A DNA stretch of 64,000 bases from contig NC_058042.1 in NCBI RefSeq assembly GCF_020085105.1, positions 27,919,501 to 27,983,500 on the forward strand. Reading direction: 5' to 3'. A program made the position numbers and the translations under genes. This DNA comes from Siniperca chuatsi (taxonomy: Eukaryota > Chordata > Actinopteri > Centrarchiformes > Sinipercidae). The notes beneath the pieces are model-generated. The model did no database searches and was not told the DNA's origin. It was given only the letters and a program-made list of their open reading frames with translations. Shown here piece by piece: positions 1-12,446 of the stretch (position 1 is its first letter; each line of letters begins with the position of its first letter).

Positions 1-742
1 TAAAGTTCAGTTTCCATTGAAGCATTTCATCACTTCAGATACACTTTCGAAAGTATTTTGGCATAGAATGAGGACTGTGGATTTTGTCCCCCATCACTTA
101 TACTGGAAGTACATTAGGAAGGGATCTCTTAAAGACCAGTATGAACAGGAGAAATGATTACAGCAAGCAAAACCTGTTTCACTGTTCATATGGGGACCTT
201 ACTATTGTTTCAAGACAGACCTGACAAATTGTGAACCTATCCTTTAAAGAGAACCTATTATGCCCTTTTTCAGCTCTATATTTTTATTCTGGGATTCCAC
301 TAGAGTGGCTTTGCATGATTCACAGCTACAGTAATTTAGCTTGGAAAATAGCGATATGTGAATATTGGATGAATTTACTGTTTATCAGACCACAGATGAG
401 ACAAGAATTAGGTTGGAAAAATGATATACGCCATCAGAGCAGTTTTGGGGGGCCGGGCCTCACTGCTTACTGTACAAAAACACACAACTTTTATAACTTT
501 ATTCACTGATTTCCTTCAAGTAACTAATTAACTTTCATTCACAACCTTGAAAGCACTTTCTGCGAGACATACTGAACAACCTCCAAAAACTTGAAGAGTA
601 GTAGAGCAAAATAGTCTCGCAGAGGCAGACCTATCTCCACACTTCATTTTAGCGCTAATAACTCAGAAAAAATGAGCGGGTGGATGGACGCGTCCCTGTA
701 CTCTGGCACGCTCATAGCCTCTCTGCCAATGACAAATGTGTG

Positions 743-762
743 CCTTGGTTACGTAACCAAGG
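743..762. repeat. Perfect 20-base palindrome
   Basis: CCTTGGTTACGTAACCAAGG is its own reverse complement. It resembles the GGTTACGTA...AACC core seen in some dispersed fish repeats. Otherwise nothing recognisable was found in 1-1139. Confidence 0.7.
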
Positions 763-1139
763 TATGGGACAAGATGGTGGAATTCCAATGAGGTGTTGGA
801 AGTGGTGTCAGGCAGTGTTTTCTGAGAGAAGACCTCCCTTTGGCACAGACTTTTCAGACCTTTTGCATGCACAAAAATGCTATACAACACAATCAAGGGC
901 AGGGAAAACTCGAAAAAGCATAATATGGCCTCTTTAATAACAAACAGCTATCAATGACAACATTACATTACATCATCAGTTACTGCACGTTTTATAGCCT
1001 CAATTGCCATTTTAATGTGTTACATTAACATAATGCAGTCACAATATGGGTCAATTTCAAATATGTCTAACAAGGCCTAACCTAAACAACCAATTAGGTT
1101 GGTTGTAAGTATCTTCATTCCAAAAATGATCTGGCCCTT

Positions 1140-1230
1140 TCTACAGAAAGGTTAAGTTTAGGCAACAAAAAGAACTTGGTGAAGGTTACAGGAAGATCAT
1201 GGTCAAAGTAAAAGTTGGGAAATCATGGGC
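1140..1230 (+). repeat. Fragment of GGTTAGG/AAGATCATGG-type fish repeat
   Basis: Contains GGTTAAGTTTAGGCAACAAA and GGAAGATCATGGTC, shared in pattern with 22260-22345 and 32375-32400. Short and diverged. Confidence 0.4.
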
Positions 1231-1787
1231 ATCATGGTTAAAAGCATGCACTGTTCGTACAAGACTGGATATGAACATAAATCTGGAATTATACTTTGCA
1301 AAGATACACATAATCGTATCTTTGAACCTACACAGAGAATGGTGCTATGGGTAATTGTAGAATGCAGGGGCTAGAAGAGGAGCCGACGCGCACACCTCCC
1401 AAAACTCAACAACACGTTGTGTTGATCAGAGCGTCAAGCAAGCTGATAGGCTGTTCCAACTCCCGTCAGGAGGAAGATTTGAAACAGAGAAGAAAATTGT
1501 TAAGTTGTATGTACAAGTATGTAATACACAGCCAAGCTAACGTTTCCAAATGACCCTCATGCAGCCCGGTGAAGCATGTTTCAGCATTAGGACATTTTGC
1601 TACGGTCAAACTACAACATCATGCAAAGTCAGGCCACTTCCGCCTTTGCTACTTACTGAGGACAATAATTACTCACAAGACCACAAGAGGTTGCATCAGG
1701 CATACTGTATAAACATAGACTATTTTAGGGGTTTAAACAACTGACCAGTGCTGTTGTTATTAGCCATGCCAGTGACGTGGCTGAAGG

Positions 1788-1832
1788 GATGGTAATGTTG
1801 GTCTGTCAGTCTGACAGACCAACATTACCATC
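1788..1832. repeat. Perfect 45-base palindrome (22-base arms, 1-base centre)
   Basis: Left arm 1788-1809 and right arm 1811-1832 are exact reverse complements around T1810. It sits at the left edge of the long repetitive element that follows and could form a hairpin or cruciform. Confidence 0.95.
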
Positions 1833-2620
1833 AACCATTTTGGTCCACACTGTATTTTTCAACAAATACTGGATTGCATTGCCATGATCATGAATTCTGT
1901 ATAGACATCCTACTTATTCTGGTGATCCCCTGACTTTTCCTCTAGCCCCACCAGCAGGTTGACATTTTGGGCTTGACAACTACTGCCTGAATTGTCATGA
2001 ATTCAGTGACCCAGAGGATGAATCATAATGACTTTGGTGATCCGCTGACTTTTCTTCTAGCACCACCAGCAGGTGAAGACTTATCCCAACTTATCCTGTT
2101 GCAGCTAAATTTTGTGCAGACATTCAAGGTCCCCAGAGGATATATCCAAATCAGTTTGGTAATCTCCACCATGAGGTTGACATGTGGTTTTGAGTGAAAT
2201 GTCTCAACAACTGTGATGGATTACTGTGAAATTTAGTACACGTTCATGTCCCCCCTCGAGATAAACTGTAATGCTTTTGGATGATCTCTTAGCGTTTCCT
2301 CTAGCGCCACCATCAGGTCAAAACTTGTCCAATACTTTGGCATATATCTGCAAAACTGATGACAATCCCAGCAGTCTCAGCTGTACTTTGTGTTTTGTCC
2401 TACGTAACAAATGTTAGAATCATAACATGCTAAACTAAGATGTTGAACATGGTAAATAATAAACCTGCTAGACATCAGCAGGTTAGCATTGTCTTTGTGA
2501 GCATGTTAGCATGCCGACTTTAGCATGTTGCTCAAAGCACCACTGTGCAGCCTCAAAGAGTTGCTAGCATGACTGTAAACTCTTAGTCTTGTTCTGGTGA
2601 GGACAGTCTTGCATCCAAGC
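1833..2620 (+). repeat. Long dispersed fish repeat with internal diverged units
   Basis: The phrase GGTGATC..CTGACTTTTC.TCTAGC.CCACCAGCAGGT recurs near 1920-1965 and 2037-2075, with a more diverged form near 2280-2320. It is followed by a run rich in GCTAGCATG-like words (2420-2580) and CTCTTAGTCTTGTT. I recognise this as a high-copy teleost interspersed repeat but cannot assign its class. Confidence 0.65.
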
Positions 2621-2876
2621 TTGTCTGTTGCTTACTTTCTTAGCACTGCTCCTTTCTGGAAGCAGTACCTGTCAGTATAAAAACACGCTGCCAGGCAGAA
2701 CTCTAAGTGTTTTCTACTATGAAAAGAATGATTCTGCCTGACGTAACTGTAATTGTAAAGAGCAATGAGACTCATTTTAATCAGGTGTCTAAAGCTGCTT
2801 TGTTCAACTTTGTGTGGGCAAGGACAAGTAATGCTTCCATAATCCATAACAGCTTTTGATGCTACACAGTGATACT

Positions 2877-2945
2877 ATAATAATATAATAATAAAACTTT
2901 ATTTACAGAGCACTTATCAAAACAAAGTACAAAGTGCTTCACAAC
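2877..2945 (-). mobile_element. 3' tail of a SINE or L2-type LINE
   Basis: Read on the minus strand it gives AAGCACTTTGTACTTTG, then AGTGCTCTGTAAATAAAG and a TTA-type simple tail. This is the 3' end shared by L2-clade LINEs and their SINEs in fish. Only the tail is visible. Confidence 0.5.
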
Positions 2946-5900
2946 AAGAGAAATAAAGATACTGGTGTATAATACGTCCTAAAGTAGAAGGCCACAAGCG
3001 ATATGTTTATGTGACTGTCGTTTCTTTTTTCAGTTTTACACTGCTCAGAAAATCCAGCATACAAACTGGTATTCACTAAGCCCTTATATTTGTATGTGTA
3101 TATCTCAGAGTAATATTTTTTTTTTAATTAGTATTGCACAAGGACAAACATACACATGCCCATAAAGGAACAGAATAACAATACCATACATATATACAGT
3201 ATGTACAGTACATACATATACACACTCTCTTACACATACTTATTTGTTCGATTATACAGACAAAAAAATTACATATTCACCTTTAATAGACCTTCACCAT
3301 TCTCCATGTTATATTTAACTCCAGCCTTTACCCTGACTCAAAGTATCTGTTATTAAATTCTGTTATTTCTTCTTATTATTATCCTTTTCAAAAACCCACT
3401 GATACTTTGTTCAATGTTTAACTGTTGTCTTTTTATATCTTAAATATATATATGCTTTTCCCATCATAATGATCATCATTCATCATCCCATAAATCACCA
3501 AACATTATAGTTAAGGGTCAACTGTAAGTTTGAGTTGTAAACAAAGATCCAGTGGTTCTCAATTCAATTTTAATCCAAAATAATACATGAAAATCTGACT
3601 CCTCTTCCTCCCCACAAAATCTACATAAGCCGCGCTGTTGAATGCTCCATTTTTAAGCATTTTCCTAGTAGGTAAATAACTGTAAATTAGTTTAAATTGT
3701 AAAATGGAGACATCAAAGGTACTTGTGTAAATGCATGTAAAAACAAATCCTCCCATTTTGACTGAATAGCTACCAGTGCAGCACATGCTGTAATTGAATT
3801 TAAAATTGAATACAATCAAACAAAGGGTTGTGCTCTTAAAATATGAGTCATGATTTCATGGACATGTCACTTCATATTGTGTTTGCCTCATGTGATGCAC
3901 CCCTCTGTGTATCTCACCTTCTTTGACCCATGACTAAATATAAACATCTCCTCCAAAAATCTCCCTCTGACAACAACGTTCACTGCAACCCAAAAATGAA
4001 TTTAAACCATGAAACATCAGCTAATGGTGTTGGCACAGTTATAGATAAATAGATGATACTTGGAGGGAAGCCTAATTGTATTACAGCTTTGATGTTATAA
4101 CTCTAAGAATTTCATGTTCTCAAGCCACTAATTTCATTACCCTGAATCAAAGAGCACACTCACTGAGCACACGATTGACATGAAGTTAGAGAAAATTAGA
4201 AGTTTTTTTTCCCAGTCTAACCATGGCGACTTCACTTCATATTTATCCCAACATGTGGCCTAAAGCATCAGCAAGCAAACACTTCAAGTAGTGATAAGTA
4301 AAACTAAAAGCAAAAAGAAGTGCTCTTATAAAGCAGAGGAAGTGTTTGATAAAAGATTAAATATCACATTACTCTTTCTAGCAGACACATCAGGAAATAA
4401 TTAAGTCTCTTTAAAGCTTTTCCTGTGTCTGTGGAGAGTGGGTGCTTCTCTCCCACTCTTACATTGGAAACCAGAATCTTTTTATTAGTGCATGCACAGT
4501 ATGTATTGGATTGAGTCTCATTAAACATTGGTGCAGAAGCATTTGGCTAGTAAAGACAAACAGACAACATCCTGCTGTAGAGCAATAAATAATGACACAA
4601 GGCCGATGGATGATAGGACTTAACAGCACAAAGGACATTGAATAAAATATGAAAAATGAATAATAAATGTGCAAATACACATACAGCGATCAATCACTGT
4701 GCATTCAAGTCTGCTCAGTGTGTGAGAAATGTTCCTTTCCTCCACAAATTCAGTATTTATATCCATCCCATATTACATCACACAGTGCATTGCATCTGCA
4801 GAATTGTACTGAGTGTTTGACCATGCATTGGTCGAGTGTACTGAGAGGTACTTAAGAGTGACTGCAATAAAAAGCTTCAGTATGATATGAGAATAGAAGG
4901 ACACAAAACAATAGAGGCAGCAAAATGGCACAGTGTGCAGGCCTCTGCAGATGTTGTAAAGTAGTCCAAAGCTTGTGTAAGTACCATAATAAATAGGAAG
5001 ATAATGGTGACGTATGTGTGATAGTAACAGGTTTACAGTCAGTACAGTGGTTTGGGAAGACTAGTGCAGACGCAGTGTTGTGATAAACACAAAAATCCAC
5101 CTTTGCCATTTTATTCAGCTTCTACTTTTATCTTTCTCCTGTTAGTTGTGCTCACTGTAAGGCTGCTGGCAAGGGGAAGTTAGGAATTAGATAGCTTTGC
5201 AGCAGCACCTCTCTGTGTGACCGTCCTTTACGTACAGGATTTCTCAGCATTATGTAACATGTGCTTGTATGTGTAACCTTGAGCCACAAGGGAGCAGTTT
5301 GTGAAGTCTGTCGACTTAAATTTAGAGCTTTTTCCATACTAGGAAGTCAGTATTTAGTTAGCAGGCAACCAGTTTTGACTCACTACCAAATAGTGTGAGA
5401 TACAGTACAGTAACTGTGTGCTGTCAAAGTCCAAGTAAATTAAATACAGTTAATGGAACTTCTTAACAAATCACTGTCTGCAATTTTCCTTTTCAAGCCT
5501 CAGTGCCATTTCAAATGACTTCCTGCATCTCATTTTGTGCAAATTATTTCGCTATGTGCTGGAAGATCTCAGTGTGACTCTTCCTTCATTGCAACTCCCC
5601 TTGAACAGCTACAAAAAAAAGTTCCAAAGTTAGAAGTTGGGGTGCTTTTCATGTTTTGTGATTCGTCAGCTTAGAAAATGCCTGGCCTCGAGGATTTATT
5701 TTCACTAAATGCTATCAGTTGAAATTACATTACATAGTGTAACAGATTTAACATTAGTTACCAAGGAGGGAGAGAAAAGCATGCATTTAGATTGCAGTTT
5801 TAGAGTATCCAGAGAGCAGTTATTTTTAACGTGAACTGGTTGTGGCATTTTTCAGTGCTTTTATTTAACATTACAAAGAACAACCTGAGATAGCAAGACC

Positions 5901-6142
5901 CATTGCTTCTAGCATAAGTACATTGTCTGTCTGCCCTACTCTGCCTCTCTCCTCTGTCCTGCTGTCTTGAAGAAATGCTCTGGGGAGTGCAAAAAAACAA
6001 AACAATTCTAACAAGTCCTCACCTTTGGCACCAGAAGGAAATATCAGATGCAACCTCACAAGATAATTGTGTCTGCAGTCAGAAGCAGGTGGGGGTGGGG
6101 GGCTTTCTCTGAGCTGTTTTTGGACTCCCAGACAGAGCTGTA
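2946..6142. other. Gene-free stretch, nothing recognised
   Basis: AT-rich sequence. Open frames are short, in conflicting frames and without splice or domain support. Confidence 0.6.
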
Positions 6143-6200
6143 AGCCAGCCTGCTCAGCTGTAATGGTCTTCGTGCTTGCCTGGCTGCCCTTGGCATTAGA
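6143..6200 (+). pseudogene. Relic block of pepd intron 7
   Basis: Aligns without gaps over 58 bases to 47477-47534 in pepd intron 7, with 9 mismatches, including CTTCGTGCT and CCTTGGCATTAGA. It lies 1.15 kb before the relic exon 8 (0.7 kb in the gene), so order and strand are kept. No protein-coding function is implied by its short open frame. Confidence 0.75.
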
Positions 6201-6870
6201 CGCAGACCTTTATTACCCTGCAGGAAGCCGATTCATTATGGCCACGCTTCTCTCCTCTGCAAACTTTCTATCCCCCCCCCATTATCAAAGATTACCAAAG
6301 AGAGTTCAAGGGCTGAACCGTTCTGATGATGTAACATTTCTCAAATGAGCCGGGACGCCAGTCAGGCACATCTCCCACTAGAGAAAAAATATTGACTTAT
6401 TTTTCCAGGGTTGGGTGGCAGCAAATTAATTGAAATTGTGTTATTTGTTGTTTTATAAATGAAAATGACTTTAGCGACAATACATCCTAACACAACGGGT
6501 TGTCGTCTCAGATTAATTGGAACTTGGGAATTAAGTGTAGAAGAGATCAATGATACCAGGTGACGTCATCTTTGTAACCATGGGTTACTGCTACTGCTGT
6601 TATTTCTGTGTAACTATTTTTGTAAAAACATTAATCATCTCTGGTGTCTGTTGCTCAGTGAGTCATTGGAGGTGGTGTCACTGGTGAAGAATCACCAAGC
6701 AGGAATCATAAGAGAGTGACTAAAGATAGACCGTTAGGAACATCTCGCTAACAAGATAACAACTGATTTCCCTGACATTTTGAAGGAATCAAAGGCCGCC
6801 TGGCAGAGAAAAGTAAGACTGCAGCATGGTGCGGAAGAGAAGTTGATGCTATGATAAAAACTACACAGAG

Positions 6871-6930
6871 ATATACATATATATATATATATATCTATAT
6901 ATATATATATATAGATATATATATATATAT
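6871..6930. repeat. TA microsatellite interrupted by TC and GA
   Basis: Three TA runs separated by ATCTATA and TAGATA. It lies between the relic intron 7 block and the relic exon 8. The short open frame of alternating I and Y across it is an artefact. Confidence 0.95.
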
Positions 6931-7345
6931 AACTTTGCAAAATGATTCTCTCTATGAAATCACAATGGTGTACTATATGGAATGATGTCAGTCTAAAACA
7001 GTGGGTACTCTTACACAAAACAAACAAACAGGGGAATTATTAATAGTTTTGTCACTTATTGTATAGCTTTTACTCTTGCTGACATATTTTAATTAGTTTC
7101 TTGTTGACGGGGAAAAAAAGGTTATTGATACTATGAGCGACTATAAGCACCAATGAAGTAAGTGTTTAAAATGTACATTTAATGTGATGTAACTGAAATT
7201 CAAAATCCAGCAGGAGTGTTCCTTGGCTGAATTCATGTATTGAGAAACAGATATTTGATAAATATTCAGCTAGGAGGGTACATAGCTGATGTAATGATCA
7301 GAGAGAGCAGATCTCACACTCGCTTGTTGCTGTCTGTTCTCGCAG

Positions 7346-7420
7346 CCTCTGATTAAGACAGATAAGGAGCTGGAGGTCCTGCGTTACACTAACAGGATTT
7401 CCAGTCAAGCCCGCTAAATT
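7346..7420 (+). pseudogene. pepd: Relic pepd exon 8
   Basis: Aligns with exon 8 of the gene (48224-48299). Translation from CTG gives [22 protein letters not shown], against [22 protein letters not shown] in the gene. The acceptor CAG is kept. One base is lost at the start (CCTCTG for CCGTCTG), and TAA replaces AAA near the end. The following 40 bases still resemble intron 8 (GTAA.A.CTTGC, then GACAGA). It lies 33 kb upstream of pepd in the same orientation and is clearly older than the downstream pseudogene. Confidence 0.9.
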
Positions 7421-7460
7421 GTAAAACCTTGCAAGTCTGGACAGACCTGCCACAGGGGAG

Positions 7461-10400
7461 AAGAGCTCCTTATTCAAACTCATCACATTTTTCAAAAACC
7501 CATGATCTAAGCATTTCGGAGATAAGAGGTCAGCATCATCTGCAGCACTGTGTTTAGGCTGTTAGAGATTGGTGCAGCAAATGCAGAAACTAGGAAGTCA
7601 AGCCTCTAGCAATACAAACAGAGATGACAACTTTTAAACTGTGTGTGCAAAACAGTATGGTTAACTTGTGTTTTTATGTGTATTTATTAACCTCCTCTTA
7701 TCAAAGAAATGTTTGGTGAGCGTATGCGCTAAGAACACTTCAAATTTGTATTCATAGATACACTCACTCCACAGAGCAGCTCCTCTACAGCAGCTGAGAT
7801 TAAGGCCCGCTGTTTCCTCAATACAAACAAAATCACATTTGGTATGCTTTTGTCAAATACAAACACACTTATTACATTTAAAGGCATGTATCCACGATCA
7901 TCAGGCTTGCAGGTCACAGTGTGAGCAAAATATGCAATCTGAAAATAATCCCATAACACTGGCGACCAGTTGCAGCAACAGAGCATTGGGGGACAGTGAA
8001 TCAAGTTGTGCAAATAGTTTGATTAGTTCTACTTGCCAGCCTGCATGCACAGAGCTGTGATTAAAGCCAATGTGGTACTTAGTTTTGGTCACAAACCCAT
8101 GATTTCTGCCAGTAAGAAAACCTTACCTTAACAACAATATGTTACTGCTCTGTTATATATAGACAGGATATTTATCAAGTCTGACATTCAAACAGAATGC
8201 ATTTGGCAGACAAAACACATCAACTAAACATGTTTCCTGCAACGGCATTAATGTGCTCTCACAATCTATATAATCTTTTTCACTCAAATGTGGTTTGAGT
8301 AAAGCTGGGTCTAACCTAACGTATAGTTCTGTGTTAAGATGTTATGGCGTATAGCTATGGAGCCTCCACACATAGCGGCCAAAGCTACACTGTAGCTGAT
8401 GTGTGCCTCTTCAAAAATCTACATGTTGGGGCTACGGCGGTTATGGAGACACTAAGTGAACACTGCAAGAACCGTGATTGGTCAGCTTAGGCTGCTTGTG
8501 TTTCTTCCCACAAGTTTCTGATGCCCCTGGTTATCGTTCAAAGTAAGTTAAAGTAACAGTATTCTCCTTTTCAGTAACACACATCTAACAAAGCCATCTG
8601 CACTGCAAACCTGCTCATCTCCTCTTTCTCTCTCGCAAAATAGAACTTACCTGGATATGACTCCACTTAGATAACTGCATGCATAGTCTGCTGTCCCAAA
8701 GTAAATGAAAGAATGTAAACACAGTTACTGTGGGCAATATAATTAAATCACAAGTATAAATCAAAACCGACAATGTAGTTATCTACGGCTTAAGGCAAAA
8801 TGGTGCTTTAATTCTTTTTTCAGTATTAGAACACATTCCAACCAAACACAGAATATATCACTGAAAAAGATACATATTTTCTCACCTGACACACAGTGAT
8901 TACCATGTAGGGATTTACTATTCTCCTCTCAGCCAACTCCAATGTAGTTAACAGTGTTATTGTATAATAAGATGTGAGGTGAATTTTGAAACCTCTAGCT
9001 GCTCTATTAGGTCAGTTTCAAAGTTTCTTCTTGAAAAGTTTATGCAAGGAACTTTACAACAGTCTTGCAGAAGAGGTCAAGTGGAATGTGCATTTAGAAA
9101 CTGAGCCATAGGCTAATTAGAAAGTCCAGATTGATGGCATGCACTTTAACCATGAGAAATAATTGCTTGTCATATCTAAATTGATTAATGAAAGACCTCA
9201 GAGAAAATATGAATGTTTTTTTCTTTCTTTACTGATTAGAAAGTGAAGATGTTATTTAATTGGGCCATGGCAAGATAGGGGAAAAAAATGAAATCTCTGA
9301 ACTACTTTACCAGAAGATTCTGGTTGTGCATAATGTGACACACTAAAACACTTAATGATTACAACAATTAATCAGTTTTAGACGTGCTTGTGTAAAACAA
9401 GAGGGAGATCTCCTTTCGCGACATATTCTGGTGCAGATAATTTGTTGTTTTTTTTAAACAATGAAACATGCACTGTGTTAAAGGGCAAGAAAACGGAATA
9501 GGCTGGAGAACTTTTCATAAACTGTTGCCTTTTGGACTAGAATAACACATTTCTACTTCCCTCTGCAGTTGCAGAGGTGGCCTTGAAAGACAAGGCTGAT
9601 TTCTCCTCTTGCCTCCTGGTTAGACCAACCTTGAGCTGCCTGAGGCACTGGCTTGTGCTTTGTGCTCCCATTTTCAACAATAAAGCTGGTGATGTATATT
9701 AAATGACATAGGTCTTCATAAGTGTCATTGTCTCACTGGTCTGATGAAGACTAATATCTGCACTCCTTTCACCAGCTGTGGCTTTCTCTTTTATCGCTGC
9801 AGGGATACTCTGAGAAGTGCATGGGCAGCAATGGAGTAAAAAAACAATAGATTCCACATGTGGAATAAAAATGACTCAGCTGTCTTCGAAAGTGTCTGGG
9901 GTCAAGGTAAGTACATATGAGCAGGCCCGTGCATATTTATCTGAGCAGAATGTTATCTGTTATCTGTATCTGTAATCTGTTAGGATGCTCCTTCAGGGAC
10001 TTAAAATAACATCCAGTAGAGGTCTGAGTGGGCATAAGAAGCAGATACTTTGTTAAATGCAGCATGTCAGTGGCCTGGAATAAAATTACTGTTATTAATT
10101 GGTACAGTCATATGATGTCATTAACGTCTTACAGTATCTGTTTATTTCCCTCTTGCTTACAAAATTGAATAAACATGTTATTAGACATTTCCACATGAAC
10201 ACTTGGATGCTTTAACTGGCCTGTCTGTTAAATTGAAATGAAGCTCTAGAGTAAGTTCAGTCAGGAAGACTAGACTTCCTCACGCTTAAGGCGTAGTTAT
10301 TTTCACTCCTCTCAAGCATGCTCACTTACATTTCCTGCTGTCATTATCTGGGGCTGTCAAATCGGGACATCAGCTGCTCCATCAGCTGGTCTCATCTATC

Positions 10401-12370
10401 CAATAGCACAGTGACACACCTTCATTGTCACATCCACTTCAATTCCCTAGCCCCTTACCCTAACCTTAACCATCACAACTAAATGCCTAACCCCAACCCT
10501 TACCCTCACCCTAACCATAACCTAATTCTAATTTAAGTAAAAAACTGCTTACAAATCCTGCTTACTTTCTCATTCCACACATCTGGAGCCAAGTTCAATT
10601 AAACCAGACTCTCTTTGAGTTACCTGACTTCCCTGAGCCTAACATTGGTGATCCTGAATAACTGCTATCATGAAGCTGGTTATCAACTGGCTCTGTTAAC
10701 TCCGGGATTTCCAATCCAGCTAGGAGCGTGTTCTAATTACATACATCATCATCAGAGCCACAGCTATAAATAAGTGTGGGAATTACTATATATGTCTTTA
10801 AAATAGAGTGAGTATTTTTGGCTTTTTTGTCCAGTGATGAACAAACTATTATGAATATGTGATGGACATTATTAAGTTAAAAATAATGTAAGACTGTTTC
10901 TGCTGCCAAACCAGAGAAGAGAGGAGAAGAAAGTAGTTAATGCCTGACGAGGTCTATCTGACCAAAATGTTGCATTTATAATCATGGGAGCTAATTAACA
11001 GTGAGTGTATTATTTTTCTAATAAAAGGTTAGCCGTCCAACATCCAGGTTACCATGGTGATCTACCCTGGTTAAAAGTGAGCCAGCTTTGTGATATCGGA
11101 AAACCTGAGCTTTGTTAAACGTTTTTTTTTTGTGTGTCAGTCTGTTAGGTTGTATGTATTGTTTGTGACCAACAGAATTTCCCTGAGGAGACATTAAAGC
11201 CAACCTTGAACCTTAACCCTTGGGTCAGCTGACATCAATACAGAAAAAGCACTGATTTGATTTCACCTCCACAACTGATGTTAAAGGGTGGTGCATTTAA
11301 AAAATACTGCATTGCAGATTAGCCTGAATACTCACAGTTAAGGTGACCGCAGTGTGATGGGCTGTACATAGTTTGAGGTCGACATAATTTTTGCTGAGTT
11401 TAATTGACACAGTGAAGCAGGAAGCATCCTCAGGGTCAGTGGGAAAATGTAAGAATGTGTCTCAAGGCCTCTCGTATGTTGTAAATCTGACAAGAGGTGG
11501 ACTGCGCAGCCATTTGACCCTTGGACCTGCTTGATGAGAGGGTGCTGTGCAGGGTTTGGTCTGGGGAATAGAAGCACACATTGTATAAAGTTGATGTAGT
11601 GTGTTATAAGAGAAGCCCAGTGTGAGGTCGTCTGACTTGCATTCGCATTAAGTCAATATATATGGAGGCAGGGACGTTCCATAACATCTTGGATGTTGTG
11701 TCCTTCACCATTGTTTTCAAGCTGACCGCACCATCTGTCACTGTACAAAAAGCTTGTACAGCGCAATGACAGAAACACGTTGCATGTCACCAGCATGTCT
11801 GCGCTGCATTTAATTCGTTTCACTTTACTTTTGGGATGCTGTAGGAGAAATCTACTCTTTTTGACCCCAGATTTTCTACACATTTGACACCAAACAACAG
11901 TGCACAACCATCGCACACACCACTAAACTTTGCTAGTTGCACTAACACTTTAATGAGGGAGATTATTTTGGTTCATTGAAATGTCAAAGCGTGAACCGCG
12001 ACAAGCCCATTTACATGTCCCGTGGCCTGGCAAGGAAACTATCCTTGGCTTTGACTTGACAGGGTCAGCCTGCTTTGGCTTTGTCTTCTCTTGGGACATC
12101 ATTAAATTCCTGTTTCCAGCACCTGAACCTCTTTTAGGCATCTGATCACGTTCCTCCCTATCTCCCTGAGTTGTAATATGATGTCCTCTTTCCATGCCCT
12201 GGCTAAATTTTTAAAACATAAAGTTTCTCTGGTCACTTTTTATTTAGCCATGTATGGAGATCAGGCTGTGTTGGATGGCCAGCTGACCTTTTCAAATCAT
12301 CACAGGGCTTGGCCTAGATTGTGCCACTTAGCTAAAACAACTAAAGAATGGTTCAAGACTCACCTGAGCC
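7461..12370. other. Gene-free stretch with weak signals only
   Basis: No gene recognised. Within it lie a degenerate telomere-like run (10445-10515) and an exon-like segment (9802-9906), both described separately. Confidence 0.6.
10445..10515. repeat. Degenerate CCCTAA-like run
   Basis: Variants of CCCTAACC (CCCTAGCC, CCCTAACC, CCTAACCC, ACCCTCACCCTAACC) occur close together. The flanking words (CATCACAACTAAATGCCTAA) suggest part of an interspersed repeat rather than a true interstitial telomere. Confidence 0.55.
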
Positions 12371-12446
12371 AGCTTTATTAAAGAGGAAAGTCTTAAGCCT
12401 ACTCTTAAATGTGGAGATGGTGTCTGCCTCCCGAACCCAAACTGGG
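12371..12446 (+). repeat. Dispersed fish repeat fragment
   Basis: AGCTTTATTAAAGAGGAAAG then CTTAAGCCTACTCTTAAATG and TGTCTGCCTCCCGAACCC. I recognise this wording as a high-copy teleost repeat. It may extend a little to either side. Confidence 0.5.

Noticed and set aside
6734..7027. 97-codon minus-strand frame
   Set aside because: Half of it is the translated TA microsatellite.
10445..10515. Interstitial telomere
   Set aside because: The TTAGGG units are degenerate and embedded in words typical of an interspersed repeat, so ancient chromosome fusion is not supported.
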